NCBI GenBank assembly: GCA_936931335.1
Contig: CAKZIH010000073.1
Span: forward strand, 1-18,176
Direction: 5' to 3'
Source: an uncultured Nostocoides sp.
GTDB taxonomy: Bacteria > Actinomycetota > Actinomycetes > Actinomycetales > Dermatophilaceae
DNA: 18,176 nt
Positions within the stretch are counted from its first letter, which is position 1. Every line of letters starts with the position of its first letter. Made by a program: the position numbers and the translations under genes. The notes beneath the pieces are model-generated. The model saw only the letters and a program-made list of their open reading frames with translations. It did not search any database and was not told the DNA's origin. Positions 1 through 7,113 of the stretch are shown piece by piece.

Positions 1-1458
1 GAAGACGAAGGTCTGTTGCGGCACCAGCGCCGCGTCCTGGGCGATCGCTCCCGGCTGCAGCTCGCGCAGGTCAATGCCGTCGAGCGACACGGTGCCGGTG
101 GTCGGGTCAATGAGCCGGATGAGCAGGGACGCCAGCGTGGACTTGCCCGACCCGGTCGGCCCGACGATGGCCAGCGTGGTCCCCGGCGCGACCTGAAGGT
201 CGACCTGCTCGAGCGCGGAGCCCCGGCGAACCGTTGCGTCGCCCGTGGCGTCGCCGGTCGCCCCGACGTCCTCGGCACGCCCGCCCGGCTCGTCGTGTCC
301 TGCCGTGGCAACGGTGTCCGCAGCGGTGTCCGCGTCGATGGGCGACGCCGGGGGCGCATAGGCGTAGCTGACGCCGGTTACCTCAACCCGAGCCCCCGGC
401 CGGCCGTCGCGGGAGGGCAGGGCAGACGCGCCATACGTCATGGCACCGGTGGCGCCGAGCACCGCGCTCACCCGCTGCCAACCGACCAGAGTGCGCGGGA
501 CCTCACCGAGGACCCAGCCGAAGGCGCGGACCGGGAAGGCCAGCACGGAGATGAGATAGACGAATTGCACCAGCTCGGCGGTGCTCACCGCGCCGGTGGC
601 GACCCGGTGCACGCCCAGGGCGAGAACGGCGAGGGTTCCGATGGTGGGGATGGCCTCGATGACCGGGTCGAAGGTGCCACGGGTGCGACCGACCTCGATC
701 GCTGCGGCCCGCAGGCGATCGCTGACCTCGGCGAACCGCCGGGCCTCGTAGTCTTCGCGGCCCATCACCTTGACCACCAGGGCGCCGTCGAAGCTCTCGT
801 GGGCGACCTCGGCCACCTCGGCTCGCAGTTGTTGCACTCGGGTCACCCGGGCGCTCATTCGCCGCTGGAAGACCGCATTCGCGGCGAAGAGCAGCGGGAA
901 GATCAGCAGGCCGACCCCGGAGAGCACCGGGTCGATGAGCACCATCTGGATTGCCCCGGCCACGAGCATGACCAGCACGCCCATGGCCATCGGCAGCGGC
1001 ATGAAGATCTGCCAGGTGGCCTCGACGTCGGCATTCGCATTCGACAGCAATTGCCCCGAGGGATGCCGGTGATGCCAGGCCAGTGGCAGACGCAGGTACT
1101 GCCGGGTCACCCGCCGGCGGTAGTCCGCGCCGACGTTGAACACCACGAACCCGCCGCCGATCCGGCGCAGCAGGGTGCCGATGGTGTTGAGCAGCACAAC
1201 GCCGCCGATGACCCCGAGGATGGCCAGGGCGCGTTCGGTGCTGAGCGCCCCGTCGTTAACCGCGGGGGTCACCTGGTGCCGGGTGACATAACCCACCGCC
1301 TGGGCCATCGCGGCGGTCATCACCCCATACAGGACGCTGCCGGCGACGGCGATGGCAAACAGGCGCGGCTCGGCACGAATGCCGAGGGCGATGACGTGCA
1401 GAGCGCGTCGCCAGGTGCCGGCGGCACCGGCGGGCGCGCCGAGATCCTCAGCGGGCAT
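1..1458 (-). CDS. ABC exporter, fused permease/ATPase (3' end outside window)
   Basis: Type I ABC exporter subunit with a membrane domain followed by a nucleotide-binding domain; 486 residues are visible and the C-terminus runs off the left edge. I read it by reverse-translating from an ATG at 1456-1458. Residues about 30-330 hold hydrophobic segments of a six-helix permease with the usual charged cytoplasmic loops. Walker A is GPTGSGKST at about 433-441 (Lys439), and the last residues are a Q-loop (VPQQTFVF). Signature, Walker B and H-loop lie outside the window. An Asp/Ala/Gly/Thr-rich stretch of about 45 residues (368-412) interrupts the ATPase domain between its first strand and Walker A. 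The start is 9 bp after the stop of the TIGR03085-family gene, so the two are probably co-transcribed. The substrate cannot be told; it probably works as a half-transporter dimer. Confidence 0.88.
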   Translation of the reverse strand, partial: MPAEDLGAPAGAAGTWRRALHVIALGIRAEPRLFAIAVAGSVLYGVMTAAMAQAVGYVTRHQVTPAVNDGALSTERALAILGVIGGVVLLNTIGTLLRRIGGGFVVFNVGADYRRRVTRQYLRLPLAWHHRHPSGQLLSNANADVEATWQIFMPLPMAMGVLVMLVAGAIQMVLIDPVLSGVGLLIFPLLFAANAVFQRRMSARVTRVQQLRAEVAEVAHESFDGALVVKVMGREDYEARRFAEVSDRLRAAAIEVGRTRGTFDPVIEAIPTIGTLAVLALGVHRVATGAVSTAELVQFVYLISVLAFPVRAFGWVLGEVPRTLVGWQRVSAVLGATGAMTYGASALPSRDGRPGARVEVTGVSYAYAPPASPIDADTAADTVATAGHDEPGGRAEDVGATGDATGDATVRRGSALEQVDLQVAPGTTLAIVGPTGSGKSTLASLLIRLIDPTTGTVSLDGIDLRELQPGAIAQDAALVPQQTFVF

Positions 1459-1467
1459 GCAGACCGG

Positions 1468-2106
1468 TCACGCCAGCCCAAGCTTGGCGGCGAGGAGCGC
1501 GTCAATCGCGGCTTGCGCGCCCAAGGGGGTCACCTCGGCACGACCCTGGCGCCCGAAGGCGAACAGGAGCAACTCCGACGGGTCACCCTCGAGGGTCACC
1601 GAGCCCTGGTCCGTCGCCGCCTTGGCCGTATGCCGCCCGAGCGGGCTCACCAACTCCACGCCCACGGGGGACTTGCGAAACATCAAGCGAGCGGTCTTGG
1701 TCAGCGAGGACCACAGGGCGCGCTGTTGCTCCGAGGAAAGCCGGCGCCGTTCGGTGCCGGGCTGGGAACGCAGCACGTCCTCATGGTGCACAAAGAACTC
1801 GACGTGGTTGATCAACTCGTCGACCGCGCCGATGGCGGCTGGGCTGAATCGAGGCGGGCCGGAGCGCACGGCCGCTACCAGCTGCGGCCAGGGCTGGTTT
1901 GTGATCTCCCGCAGCGCCTTGGTGGCTCGCTCGCCCACCACCGGCAGCTTGGGCCCGATGATCAGGTCGGGCCGCCCGTCGCGAATCACCAGGTGGGTGG
2001 CCAGATCGCGGGTGGTCCAGCCGGAGCACAGCGTGGGCGCATCCGGCCCTGCGACCAGCAAGTCATCGCACAGGCTGTCGCGCTCGGCGCGGGCGAATTT
2101 CGTCAT
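1468..2106 (-). CDS. TIGR03085-family (DinB/mycothiol-dependent isomerase-like) protein
   Basis: 212-residue soluble protein resembling the actinobacterial TIGR03085 family, related to the N-terminal metal-binding helical-bundle fold of mycothiol-dependent maleylpyruvate isomerase and DinB. Supporting features are the N-terminal LCSGWTTRDLATHL segment (residues 26-39, with His38) and the HVEFFVHHEDVLR segment (101-113), which supplies His107, His108 and Asp110 as likely metal ligands. The C-terminal part has the usual VTLEGDPSELLLFAFGR-type stretch (170-186). The biochemical role of the family is not established; a thiol- or metal-dependent transferase is an inference from fold. The start is ATG at 2104-2106. 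A weak -10-like CAAGAT lies 6 nt upstream, so it may have its own leaderless start. It lies 33 bp after hisF and 9 bp before the ABC exporter. Confidence 0.85.
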   Translation of the reverse strand: MTKFARAERDSLCDDLLVAGPDAPTLCSGWTTRDLATHLVIRDGRPDLIIGPKLPVVGERATKALREITNQPWPQLVAAVRSGPPRFSPAAIGAVDELINHVEFFVHHEDVLRSQPGTERRRLSSEQQRALWSSLTKTARLMFRKSPVGVELVSPLGRHTAKAATDQGSVTLEGDPSELLLFAFGRQGRAEVTPLGAQAAIDALLAAKLGLA

Positions 2107-2139
2107 ATGTCTATCTTGCCTGCGCCCACTGACAACGGC

Positions 2140-2913
2140 TCACCGGGTGGGATGTCCGTGCCCGGCGATGGCGCCCTTGACCTGCCCGACCGTGAGCGTG
2201 CCGAAGTGGAAGACCGACGCGGCCAACACCGCATCGGCGCCGGCATCCAGGGCCTGCGCAAAGTGCTCGGCGGTGCCCGCTCCCCCGCTGGCGATGACCG
2301 GGATGGCGACCTCGGCCCGGACCAGCCGGATCAGTTCGAGATCGAACCCGGTAGTGGTGCCGTCCGCGTCCATGGAGTTGAGCAGGATCTCCCCGGCGCC
2401 GAGTTCGGCGGCGCGGACGCACCAGGCCACCGCATCCATCCCGGTGCCGGTGCGGCCCCCGTGCGTGGTCACCTCGAAGCCGCCGACCGGCTCCCCGTCG
2501 GCGCCGCGCCGGCGACGAACGTCGGCCGAGAGCACGAGCACCTGGGCACCGAATCGCTCGGCGACCTCGGCGACCAGTTCGGGCCGGGCGATCGCCGCCG
2601 TGTTGACGCCCACCTTGTCGGCGCCGGCCCGCAGCAGCCGGTCGACATCGGCCACCGTGCGCACCCCGCCACCGACGGTGAGCGGGATGAAGACCTCTTC
2701 GGCGGTGCGCCCGATCAGGTCGTATGTCGTGTCCCGCCCCCCACTGCTGGCCGTCACATCGAGGAAGGTCAGCTCGTCGGCGCCCTGGGCGGCATAGGCG
2801 GCGGCCAGCTCCACTGGGTCGCCCGCGTCGCGCAGGTCGGTGAAGTTGACGCCTTTGACCACCCGCCCGGCGTCGACGTCCAGGCAGGGGATGACGCGGG
2901 CGGCGAGCGGCAT
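2140..2913 (-). CDS. hisF: Imidazole glycerol phosphate synthase, cyclase subunit HisF
   Basis: Cyclase subunit of the HisH-HisF complex in histidine biosynthesis. It uses ammonia from HisH to convert PRFAR into imidazole glycerol phosphate and AICAR. The 257-residue protein is full length for the (beta/alpha)8 family. It begins with the RVIPCLDVD strand (catalytic Asp12), has the phosphate-binding TVGGGVR turn (79-85), a second catalytic Asp131 in SADVRR, LNSMDADGTT (178-187) and the second phosphate loop IASGGAG (207-213). The start is ATG at 2911-2913, immediately preceded by a leaderless -10 element and no Shine-Dalgarno. hisH and hisA are not in the window, so the his genes here are dispersed. 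It is followed after 33 bp by the TIGR03085-family gene. Confidence 0.97.
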   Translation of the reverse strand: MPLAARVIPCLDVDAGRVVKGVNFTDLRDAGDPVELAAAYAAQGADELTFLDVTASSGGRDTTYDLIGRTAEEVFIPLTVGGGVRTVADVDRLLRAGADKVGVNTAAIARPELVAEVAERFGAQVLVLSADVRRRRGADGEPVGGFEVTTHGGRTGTGMDAVAWCVRAAELGAGEILLNSMDADGTTTGFDLELIRLVRAEVAIPVIASGGAGTAEHFAQALDAGADAVLAASVFHFGTLTVGQVKGAIAGHGHPTR

Positions 2914-2919
2914 ACCGGC

Positions 2920-2925
2920 AGCCTA
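2920..2925 (-). promoter_or_regulatory. -10 box of a leaderless hisF promoter
   Basis: TAGGCT on the minus strand, with 6 nt (GCCGGT) before the hisF ATG. This fits the TAnnnT -10 plus 6-7 nt arrangement of leaderless actinobacterial genes. No Shine-Dalgarno is present, and no clear -35 is seen. Confidence 0.65.
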
Positions 2926-2944
2926 GTCAGGGCGGTGAGCGGCC

Positions 2945-2974
2945 GGCCGGGCCCGGCGGATGCCGGACCCGGCC
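2945..2974 (-). terminator. Hairpin terminator after the matrixin-like gene
   Basis: Two 13-base arms (2945-2957 and 2962-2974) close a 4-nt loop. On the minus strand every position pairs if one G-U wobble is allowed; on the plus strand the same position is a C-A mismatch, so the hairpin is better formed in the minus transcript. It lies about 46 nt past the stop of the secreted protein gene and just upstream of the hisF promoter. There is no U-tract, as is common in high-GC actinobacteria. Confidence 0.65.
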
Positions 2975-3020
2975 CAGACCGCGTCAACTACCACTAGCTA
3001 CGCCAGTGGCGAGCGGCGAC

Positions 3021-3974
3021 TCACCAACCGATGGTCTTGAAGATCGCCAGGGTGATCGGACCGGCGGTACGGATGGTCTCGCCGGAGCCGATGGCATAGG
3101 TCATCAGCGAGTTGATATTGCCCTTGCGGTAGGTCGCCTCGTCGAGGTGGGAGTAGCTGCTGCCCGGGTTCCAGCTAGACGGGGCATACAGCTTGGCCGC
3201 CTTGCCGCCATTGGCCTTGCGGACCGCGGCGGAGTCGAAATAGACGTTGTTGCTGCGCAGGGCCTTGCCGAGCTGCACCGAGTTGTCGGGCATCTTCCAC
3301 AGCAGCGGGCTGTTGGCGGCGCTACCGAGCTTGGTGAACCGGTCATAGCTGATGTTCTTGCCCTGCAGGCGCACCGAGCCGAGGCTGCCGTTGACGCGGC
3401 CGGCGCCGAGGAAGCCCAGGCCATGGCCCAACTCGTGGGCGACCACACTCTGGAAGTCGTACTTGCCGGCCGGGGCGGACCCGGTCCCGAAGTGCCAGTT
3501 GCTGAAGTTGCTGGAGAAGCGGGCCACGATGTCAGGAGCGGCATTGAGCTGACGGCCGGCGCGCTTGTTGGCGATCGCGTCCACATAGAAGACGCCGCCG
3601 TTGTCCCAGACGTAGCTCGGACCGGCGGAGCCGAGGATGTTGGCGCCCAGCGGTTGCCAGCTCGCCTTGACGGTGATCGGCACGGGGCTGGAGACCTTGC
3701 TCGCCCACGAGTCCACGGCGCGCTGGAAGGCGGCCTTGGCCTCGGGGGTGAAGCCGGAGTAGGTGACGGTGAACTTGGCGGTGGGCGCGGCCTTGGCGGC
3801 CGCGGCGTCGTCCTCGACGACGGTGGGTGCGCCCTGCTCGCCACCGGCATACACCGGAATGCTGTAACCGGGCAGGCGGTTGCCGTCCTCGGTGCCGGCC
3901 TGCGCCGGGGCACCGGCGAGCACGGCGAGGGCCGGGGCGAGGAGCGTGGCCCCCAGGGTCAAAGTGCGCTTCAT
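3021..3974 (-). CDS. Secreted matrixin-like zinc metalloprotease homologue
   Basis: 317-residue exported protein. The start is ATG at 3972-3974: it gives a Sec signal peptide (KR at 2-3, hydrophobic core about 5-21, AQA cleavage region about 24-26), whereas longer in-frame starts would bury it. A polypurine AGAGGG lies upstream at a somewhat long spacing. The mature part resembles metzincin-type proteins, with VVAHELGHGLGF (zinc ligands His180 and His184, catalytic Glu181) and a Met-turn-like SLMTYAI near 289-295, ending in a conserved-looking IFKTIGW. The third histidine expected in HExxHxxGxxH is missing: the position is Gly190. His276 in SSYSHLDE could supply a ligand, which is an inference. 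Its substrate is unknown. It is probably a monocistronic gene with a hairpin terminator. Confidence 0.82.
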   Translation of the reverse strand: MKRTLTLGATLLAPALAVLAGAPAQAGTEDGNRLPGYSIPVYAGGEQGAPTVVEDDAAAAKAAPTAKFTVTYSGFTPEAKAAFQRAVDSWASKVSSPVPITVKASWQPLGANILGSAGPSYVWDNGGVFYVDAIANKRAGRQLNAAPDIVARFSSNFSNWHFGTGSAPAGKYDFQSVVAHELGHGLGFLGAGRVNGSLGSVRLQGKNISYDRFTKLGSAANSPLLWKMPDNSVQLGKALRSNNVYFDSAAVRKANGGKAAKLYAPSSWNPGSSYSHLDEATYRKGNINSLMTYAIGSGETIRTAGPITLAIFKTIGW

Positions 3975-4203
3975 GGTGGGTGATATCCCTCTCGGATCAG
4001 GTATGCCGGGCACCCCAATCGGGTGTCCCGCGGCCACCATCCGCCCCCCGGCGGATGCTGCCGTCGCCGACGCTAACACCGGCCACCGACAACCCCGTTC
4101 CACCGCTCACCGGACGGCCTCCCGCCGCCTGGTTCCCAACCTTTCCCACGCGACCCACGCCACCGGGGCAGCCGGCGAATCGAGGCAGCCGGCGAACCGG
4201 AGG
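3975..4203. other. Intergenic region with two hairpins upstream of the matrixin-like gene
   Basis: No convincing gene is seen in these 229 bp. Two hairpins are visible. One (4008-4029) has a 5-bp CACCC/GGGTG core extended by GGG/CCC across a single bulge. The other (4038-4057) has perfect 8-bp arms CATCCGCC/GGCGGATG around a C4 loop. They lie after the PH-domain gene and before the secreted protein gene on the minus strand, so they may terminate the hisG-PH transcript or lie in the 5' leader of the secreted protein gene. Confidence 0.5.
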
Positions 4204-4662
4204 TCAGTCGCGGGCCGGCTCGGCCGCGCCGCCGCGGGTCACCAGATCGGCCAACCGCTGGGCATCCGCGTCCGCCGCCGCGCCATCGGCGCGTTGGATC
4301 GCCATCACCGCGACGGATTCGCCGTCGATCAGGTCCAGGTTGACCCACGGCTCACCACCGCCGAAGCGCACGCCCTCGATCTCCGACCAGGCGATGGTGC
4401 GGGTGAGCATGAGGTTACGCACGCGCAGCCCCTCGGCCACCGGGGTGGCGCTGATGCGGGCATACCGGATCATGAGCACAGCGATGGCCACGCCCAGGCC
4501 GGCCACCATCGCCTTGTCCACGGGCCCCCACTGGCCACCCTCGGCGGGGCCGGGCAGGAGCCAGGCGATGAGGGCGAAGAGCAGCAAGGACAAGCCACCG
4601 GAGGCCAGCGCCATCATCCGCCCGCGGCGCGGAACGAAGGACGCCTGGTTCACAGCCGGCAT
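4204..4662 (-). CDS. PH-domain membrane protein
   Basis: 152-residue protein with two hydrophobic segments near the N-terminus (about 17-36 and 51-66) and a C-terminal bacterial PH-like domain containing VRNLMLTRTIAWSEIEGVRF (about 81-100) and WVNLDLIDG. Small actinobacterial proteins of this kind often lie next to hisG; their function is not known, and a membrane-anchored beta-barrel adaptor is the usual description. The ATG at 4660-4662 overlaps the hisG reading frame by 13 bp. A GTG at 4651-4653 would give a 4-bp GTGA overlap and an equally plausible start three residues later. Either way translation is likely coupled to hisG. Confidence 0.8.
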   Translation of the reverse strand: MPAVNQASFVPRRGRMMALASGGLSLLLFALIAWLLPGPAEGGQWGPVDKAMVAGLGVAIAVLMIRYARISATPVAEGLRVRNLMLTRTIAWSEIEGVRFGGGEPWVNLDLIDGESVAVMAIQRADGAAADADAQRLADLVTRGGAAEPARD

Positions 4663-5495
4663 GCCGAGATCTCGGTGACCAGGATGGCGCGGGCACCCAG
4701 CTCATAGAGCAGGTCCATCACCCGGTTGGTCTGGGCGCGCGGCACCATTGCCCGCACGGCCATCCAGGCCGGGTTCTGCAGGGGCGAGACCGTCGGCGAC
4801 TCCAGCCCCGGGGTCACCCGGCAGGCTTCGGTGACGATCGCCGCCGGGCAGTCGTAATCGAGCATCACATAGTGCCGCGCGGTCACCACGCCGACCAGCC
4901 GGCGCCGCATCGTCTCCACGGCCGCGGCCTCGCGGGTCCCGGGGCGACGGATGAGCACCGCCTCGCTGCGCAGGATCGGCTCGCCGAAGGCCGCCAGCCC
5001 CTGCGCCCGCAGGGTCGTCCCGGTCTCCACCACATCGGCGATCACATCGGCCACCCCGAGGGTGATCGCGGTTTCCACGGCGCCGTCGAGGCGCACCACG
5101 TCCGCGTCGATTCCCTGCTCGGACAAGTGCTTTCGCACCAGACCCGGGTATGACGTGGCTACCCGTCGCCCGGCGATCGCCGCGACCTCCTCGACCTCGC
5201 CGGGGCGGGCGGCATACCGGAAGGTGGACCCGCCGAAGCCGAGCGGCAGGACCTCCTGCGCGCCGCTGCCGGCGTCCAGCAATAGGTCCCGGCCGGTGAT
5301 CCCGGCGTCTACCGTGCCGGAGCCGACATAGACGGCAATATCCCGGGGCCGCAGATAGAAGAATTCGACGGCATTGTCCGGATCGGCGCAGATGAGTTCC
5401 TTGGCGTCGCGACGAGTCCGGTAGCCGGCCTCCCGCAGCATCTCGACCGCGGATTCGGACAGCGAGCCCTTGTTGGGGACAGCGAAGCGCAGCAC
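4650..5495 (-). CDS. hisG: ATP phosphoribosyltransferase HisG (long form)
   Basis: First and committed enzyme of histidine biosynthesis, joining ATP and PRPP to give phosphoribosyl-ATP. At 281 residues it is the long, hexameric, HisZ-independent form. The N-terminus LRFAVPNKGSLSE is typical of the family. The PRPP-binding loop DVVETGTTL is at about 154-162. A C-terminal ACT-like regulatory domain follows from about 208 and contains VTPGLESPTVSPL (227-239), the part that normally mediates feedback inhibition by histidine. The start is GTG at 5493-5495, with a -10 box 7 nt upstream and no Shine-Dalgarno. It follows hisE by 56 bp, and its end overlaps the PH-domain gene. Confidence 0.97.
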   Translation of the reverse strand: MLRFAVPNKGSLSESAVEMLREAGYRTRRDAKELICADPDNAVEFFYLRPRDIAVYVGSGTVDAGITGRDLLLDAGSGAQEVLPLGFGGSTFRYAARPGEVEEVAAIAGRRVATSYPGLVRKHLSEQGIDADVVRLDGAVETAITLGVADVIADVVETGTTLRAQGLAAFGEPILRSEAVLIRRPGTREAAAVETMRRRLVGVVTARHYVMLDYDCPAAIVTEACRVTPGLESPTVSPLQNPAWMAVRAMVPRAQTNRVMDLLYELGARAILVTEISACRL

Positions 5496-5502
5496 GGGTT
5501 CG

Positions 5503-5508
5503 AGGGTA
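5503..5508 (-). promoter_or_regulatory. -10 box of a leaderless hisG promoter
   Basis: TACCCT on the minus strand, 7 nt before the hisG GTG. There is no Shine-Dalgarno in the 56-bp hisE-hisG gap, which makes leaderless initiation the likely mode, although read-through from hisE remains possible. Confidence 0.5.
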
Positions 5509-5551
5509 GATCAGCCGCGCGGGGCGAGGGCAGCCGCGTCCGTATGCCGCC

Positions 5552-5815
5552 TCACAGGTGCGCGTAGACGTCGTCCAGGCTCAGCCCCTGGTCGAGCATG
5601 AGCACCTGCAGGTGGTAGAGGAGTTGGCTGATCTCCTGCGCCGTCTTGTCCTTGCCCTCGTATTCGGCGGCCATCCACACCTCGGCGGCCTCCTCCACGA
5701 TCTTCTTGCCGATCGCGTGCGTGCCGGCCGCCAATGCCGCGACGGTGCCCGACCCGGGCGGCCGAGTGGCCGCCTTGTCGGCCAATTCGGCATACAACTG
5801 CTCGAAGGTCTTCAC
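5552..5815 (-). CDS. hisE: Phosphoribosyl-ATP pyrophosphatase HisE
   Basis: 87-residue MazG-like all-alpha enzyme that hydrolyses phosphoribosyl-ATP to phosphoribosyl-AMP, the second step of histidine synthesis. It begins VKTFEQLYAELADKA, as actinobacterial HisE does, and carries the Mg-binding EExxE motif (Glu41, Glu42, Glu45 in KKIVEEAAEVW), the second helix EISQLLYHLQVLM (61-73) and the C-terminal GLSLDDVYAHL. The GTG at 5813-5815 is chosen over upstream codons because the extra 16 residues would be Arg-rich and non-conserved and because a -10 box lies 7 nt upstream. It lies directly between the riboflavin transporter gene and hisG. Confidence 0.96.
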   Translation of the reverse strand: MKTFEQLYAELADKAATRPPGSGTVAALAAGTHAIGKKIVEEAAEVWMAAEYEGKDKTAQEISQLLYHLQVLMLDQGLSLDDVYAHL

Positions 5816-5822
5816 GGGGCTC

Positions 5823-5828
5823 AGACTA
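5823..5828 (-). promoter_or_regulatory. -10 box of a leaderless hisE promoter, overlapping the ribM stop
   Basis: TAGTCT on the minus strand, 7 nt before the hisE GTG. Its first three bases (5826-5828) are the TAG stop codon of the upstream riboflavin transporter gene. Confidence 0.6.
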
Positions 5829-6584
5829 GGACGCGACCGGCGCCGGGATCGCCTCGCGGTCACCGACGGTGGGCGTCTCGCGGCGGCTCACCCGGGTCCA
5901 CTGCACGAAGCCATAGATGACGAAGAGGCCGTAGAAGGTGTACATCACCGCGGTCGGCACATAGCCGGTGGCGAAGCCCAACGGCACCCCGACCAGGTCC
6001 ACGCCGATCCAGGCCAGCCAGAACTCGTTCCAGCCGCGCGCCATCGCATAGGTGGCCACGAAGCTGCCCACGAAGATCCATGCGTCGCACCAGTAGTACC
6101 ACCACTGCGGGGTCCAGTACGGATTTGGCGCGGCATTCCAGAGCGCGACGAAAACCTGGTGGGCGACAAGGGTTCCCACAAGCCAGAGGGCCGCCAGGGC
6201 GAGGCGCTCGCGGGCGGTCGCCCACCGCGGGGTGATCGACGGGGCATCCCCCGCGGCGCCACGCGCCTGCCGCAGGCGGTTCCAGCGCCACCAGCCATAG
6301 AGGCTGGTGAGGATGAAGAGGACCTGTCGGCCTGCCTGCCCAAAGAGCGGGATCCGCTCATCGGCGCCGAAGAGGGCACCGAGGTAGACGAAGAAAAGCA
6401 TGACATTGGCGAGAATGCCGACGGGCCAGGCCCAGACCCAGCGCTTCATCGCCAGATAGGCGGAGACGATCCCGATCACGATCCCGATGAACTCCAGCAG
6501 GTGGACCTCATAGGAGAGCACGGGGAAGGTGGCATCCAGCAGGGACTGGAAGATGTTGTGGGCCTCGGTGGCCAGCAGGACCAT
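5826..6584 (-). CDS. ribM: PnuC-family riboflavin transporter (RibM/PnuX)
   Basis: 252-residue integral membrane protein with about seven hydrophobic segments and the PnuC-family aromatic signatures WPVGILANVMLFF (53-65), YGWWRW (96-101) and the paired segment WNEFWLAWIGVDLVG (185-199). PnuC itself moves nicotinamide riboside. The FMN riboswitch in the leader makes riboflavin the likely substrate, as known for RibM/PnuX of Corynebacterium and Streptomyces. The start is ATG at 6582-6584, preceded by GGGAG at about 9 nt. The leader between riboswitch and start is about 110 nt and GC-rich, able to form hairpins (for example GGCGC/GCGCC) that could mask the ribosome binding site. The TAG stop lies inside the hisE -10 box. 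No riboflavin biosynthesis gene accompanies it in this window. Confidence 0.9.
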   Translation of the reverse strand: MVLLATEAHNIFQSLLDATFPVLSYEVHLLEFIGIVIGIVSAYLAMKRWVWAWPVGILANVMLFFVYLGALFGADERIPLFGQAGRQVLFILTSLYGWWRWNRLRQARGAAGDAPSITPRWATARERLALAALWLVGTLVAHQVFVALWNAAPNPYWTPQWWYYWCDAWIFVGSFVATYAMARGWNEFWLAWIGVDLVGVPLGFATGYVPTAVMYTFYGLFVIYGFVQWTRVSRRETPTVGDREAIPAPVAS

Positions 6585-6693
6585 CGGTGGTCGCTCCCTC
6601 GGTGGTTCGGAACAGGGTCGACGAACTCCGGGGTTAGGCGCCGCCGACGGTGGCCGACGGCGCGGGTGCGCCGACGGCATACCGCCTGCGATG

Positions 6694-6818
6694 CGTGCTG
6701 CCTCCCGTCCGGACTTTCACCGTCGGTCCCGGAATTTCACCGGATCAACCGCCCGCTGGCTGCGGACGGGTCGTGGACTGTCACCACCGGTTCGGAATTA
6801 CACCGACCCCGGAGCACG
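6694..6818 (-). promoter_or_regulatory. FMN riboswitch (RFN element)
   Basis: Minus-strand RNA with all hallmarks of the RFN element. The closing P1 stem is CGUGCU/AGCACG (6813-6818 with 6694-6699). Conserved blocks in order are GGGGUCGGUGUAAUUCCG, CCGGUGGUGACAGUCCACG, GGUUGAUCCGGUGAAAUUCC, GACCGACGGUGAAAGUCCGG and GGGAGGCAGCACG. It binds FMN and normally shuts off riboflavin genes when FMN is abundant. The only gene downstream within reach is the PnuC-like transporter, about 110 nt away. Confidence 0.96.
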
Positions 6819-6825
6819 TGCGGCC

Positions 6826-6831
6826 AGTATG
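6826..6831 (-). promoter_or_regulatory. Probable -10 box for the FMN riboswitch transcript
   Basis: CATACT on the minus strand, about 7 nt before the riboswitch P1 stem, so transcription would begin at the edge of the aptamer. A poor -35 candidate (TGTCCA, 6849-6854) lies 17 nt upstream. Confidence 0.45.
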
Positions 6832-6877
6832 GCGCATTCGTGCCCCACTGGACAGCGGGCCGCCCGGCGCGGCGCGC

Positions 6878-6896
6878 AGCCAGCGCCGGGCTGGCT
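6878..6896 (-). terminator. Hairpin at the end of the 70-aa ORF
   Basis: Perfect 7-bp arms AGCCAGC/GCTGGCT (6878-6884, 6890-6896) around a 5-nt loop. The stop codon of the small ORF lies in the upstream arm on the minus strand. It separates this ORF from the FMN riboswitch promoter and has no U-tract. Confidence 0.5.
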
Positions 6897-7107
6897 AGCC
6901 TTCGCCGGCGCCCGGCGCCGCTTCGGCGACGTCGGTGTCCCGGTGGTCGGGGCCGGCGGTGTTGTTGGTGCCGGGGGTGTCGGGCACGCTGTCCGCGCCA
7001 CCGTGGGCGGTGTCCGCGTTGAGTGCGCCGGAGCCGCCCTCGGAGATGGTGCCCCCGCTGGTCTGGCGGTCTCGATCGCTGTTGGTGGTGGTGTTGTCGC
7101 TGGTCAT
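6895..7107 (-). CDS. Small disordered hypothetical protein
   Basis: 70-residue, strongly hydrophilic protein rich in Thr, Asp, Gly, Asn, Ser and Ala. It has no Cys and no aromatic residue, no hydrophobic segment and no recognisable domain, and it is probably intrinsically disordered. Function unknown. Support for it being a real gene comes from context: its ATG (7105-7107) follows a good -10 box by 6 nt, it is followed by a hairpin overlapping its stop, and it fills the space between the M20 hydrolase gene and the riboswitch. Low-complexity high-GC sequence can remain open by chance, so confidence is moderate. Confidence 0.55.
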   Translation of the reverse strand: MTSDNTTTNSDRDRQTSGGTISEGGSGALNADTAHGGADSVPDTPGTNNTAGPDHRDTDVAEAAPGAGEG

Positions 7108-7113
7108 TCGCCC

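Noticed and set aside
16..2997. A 993-codon open frame on the plus strand opposite the ABC exporter, TIGR03085 and hisF genes
   Set aside because: It is antisense to three genes with clear motifs. Its translation is a Gly/Arg/His/Asp-rich high-GC shadow without any domain.
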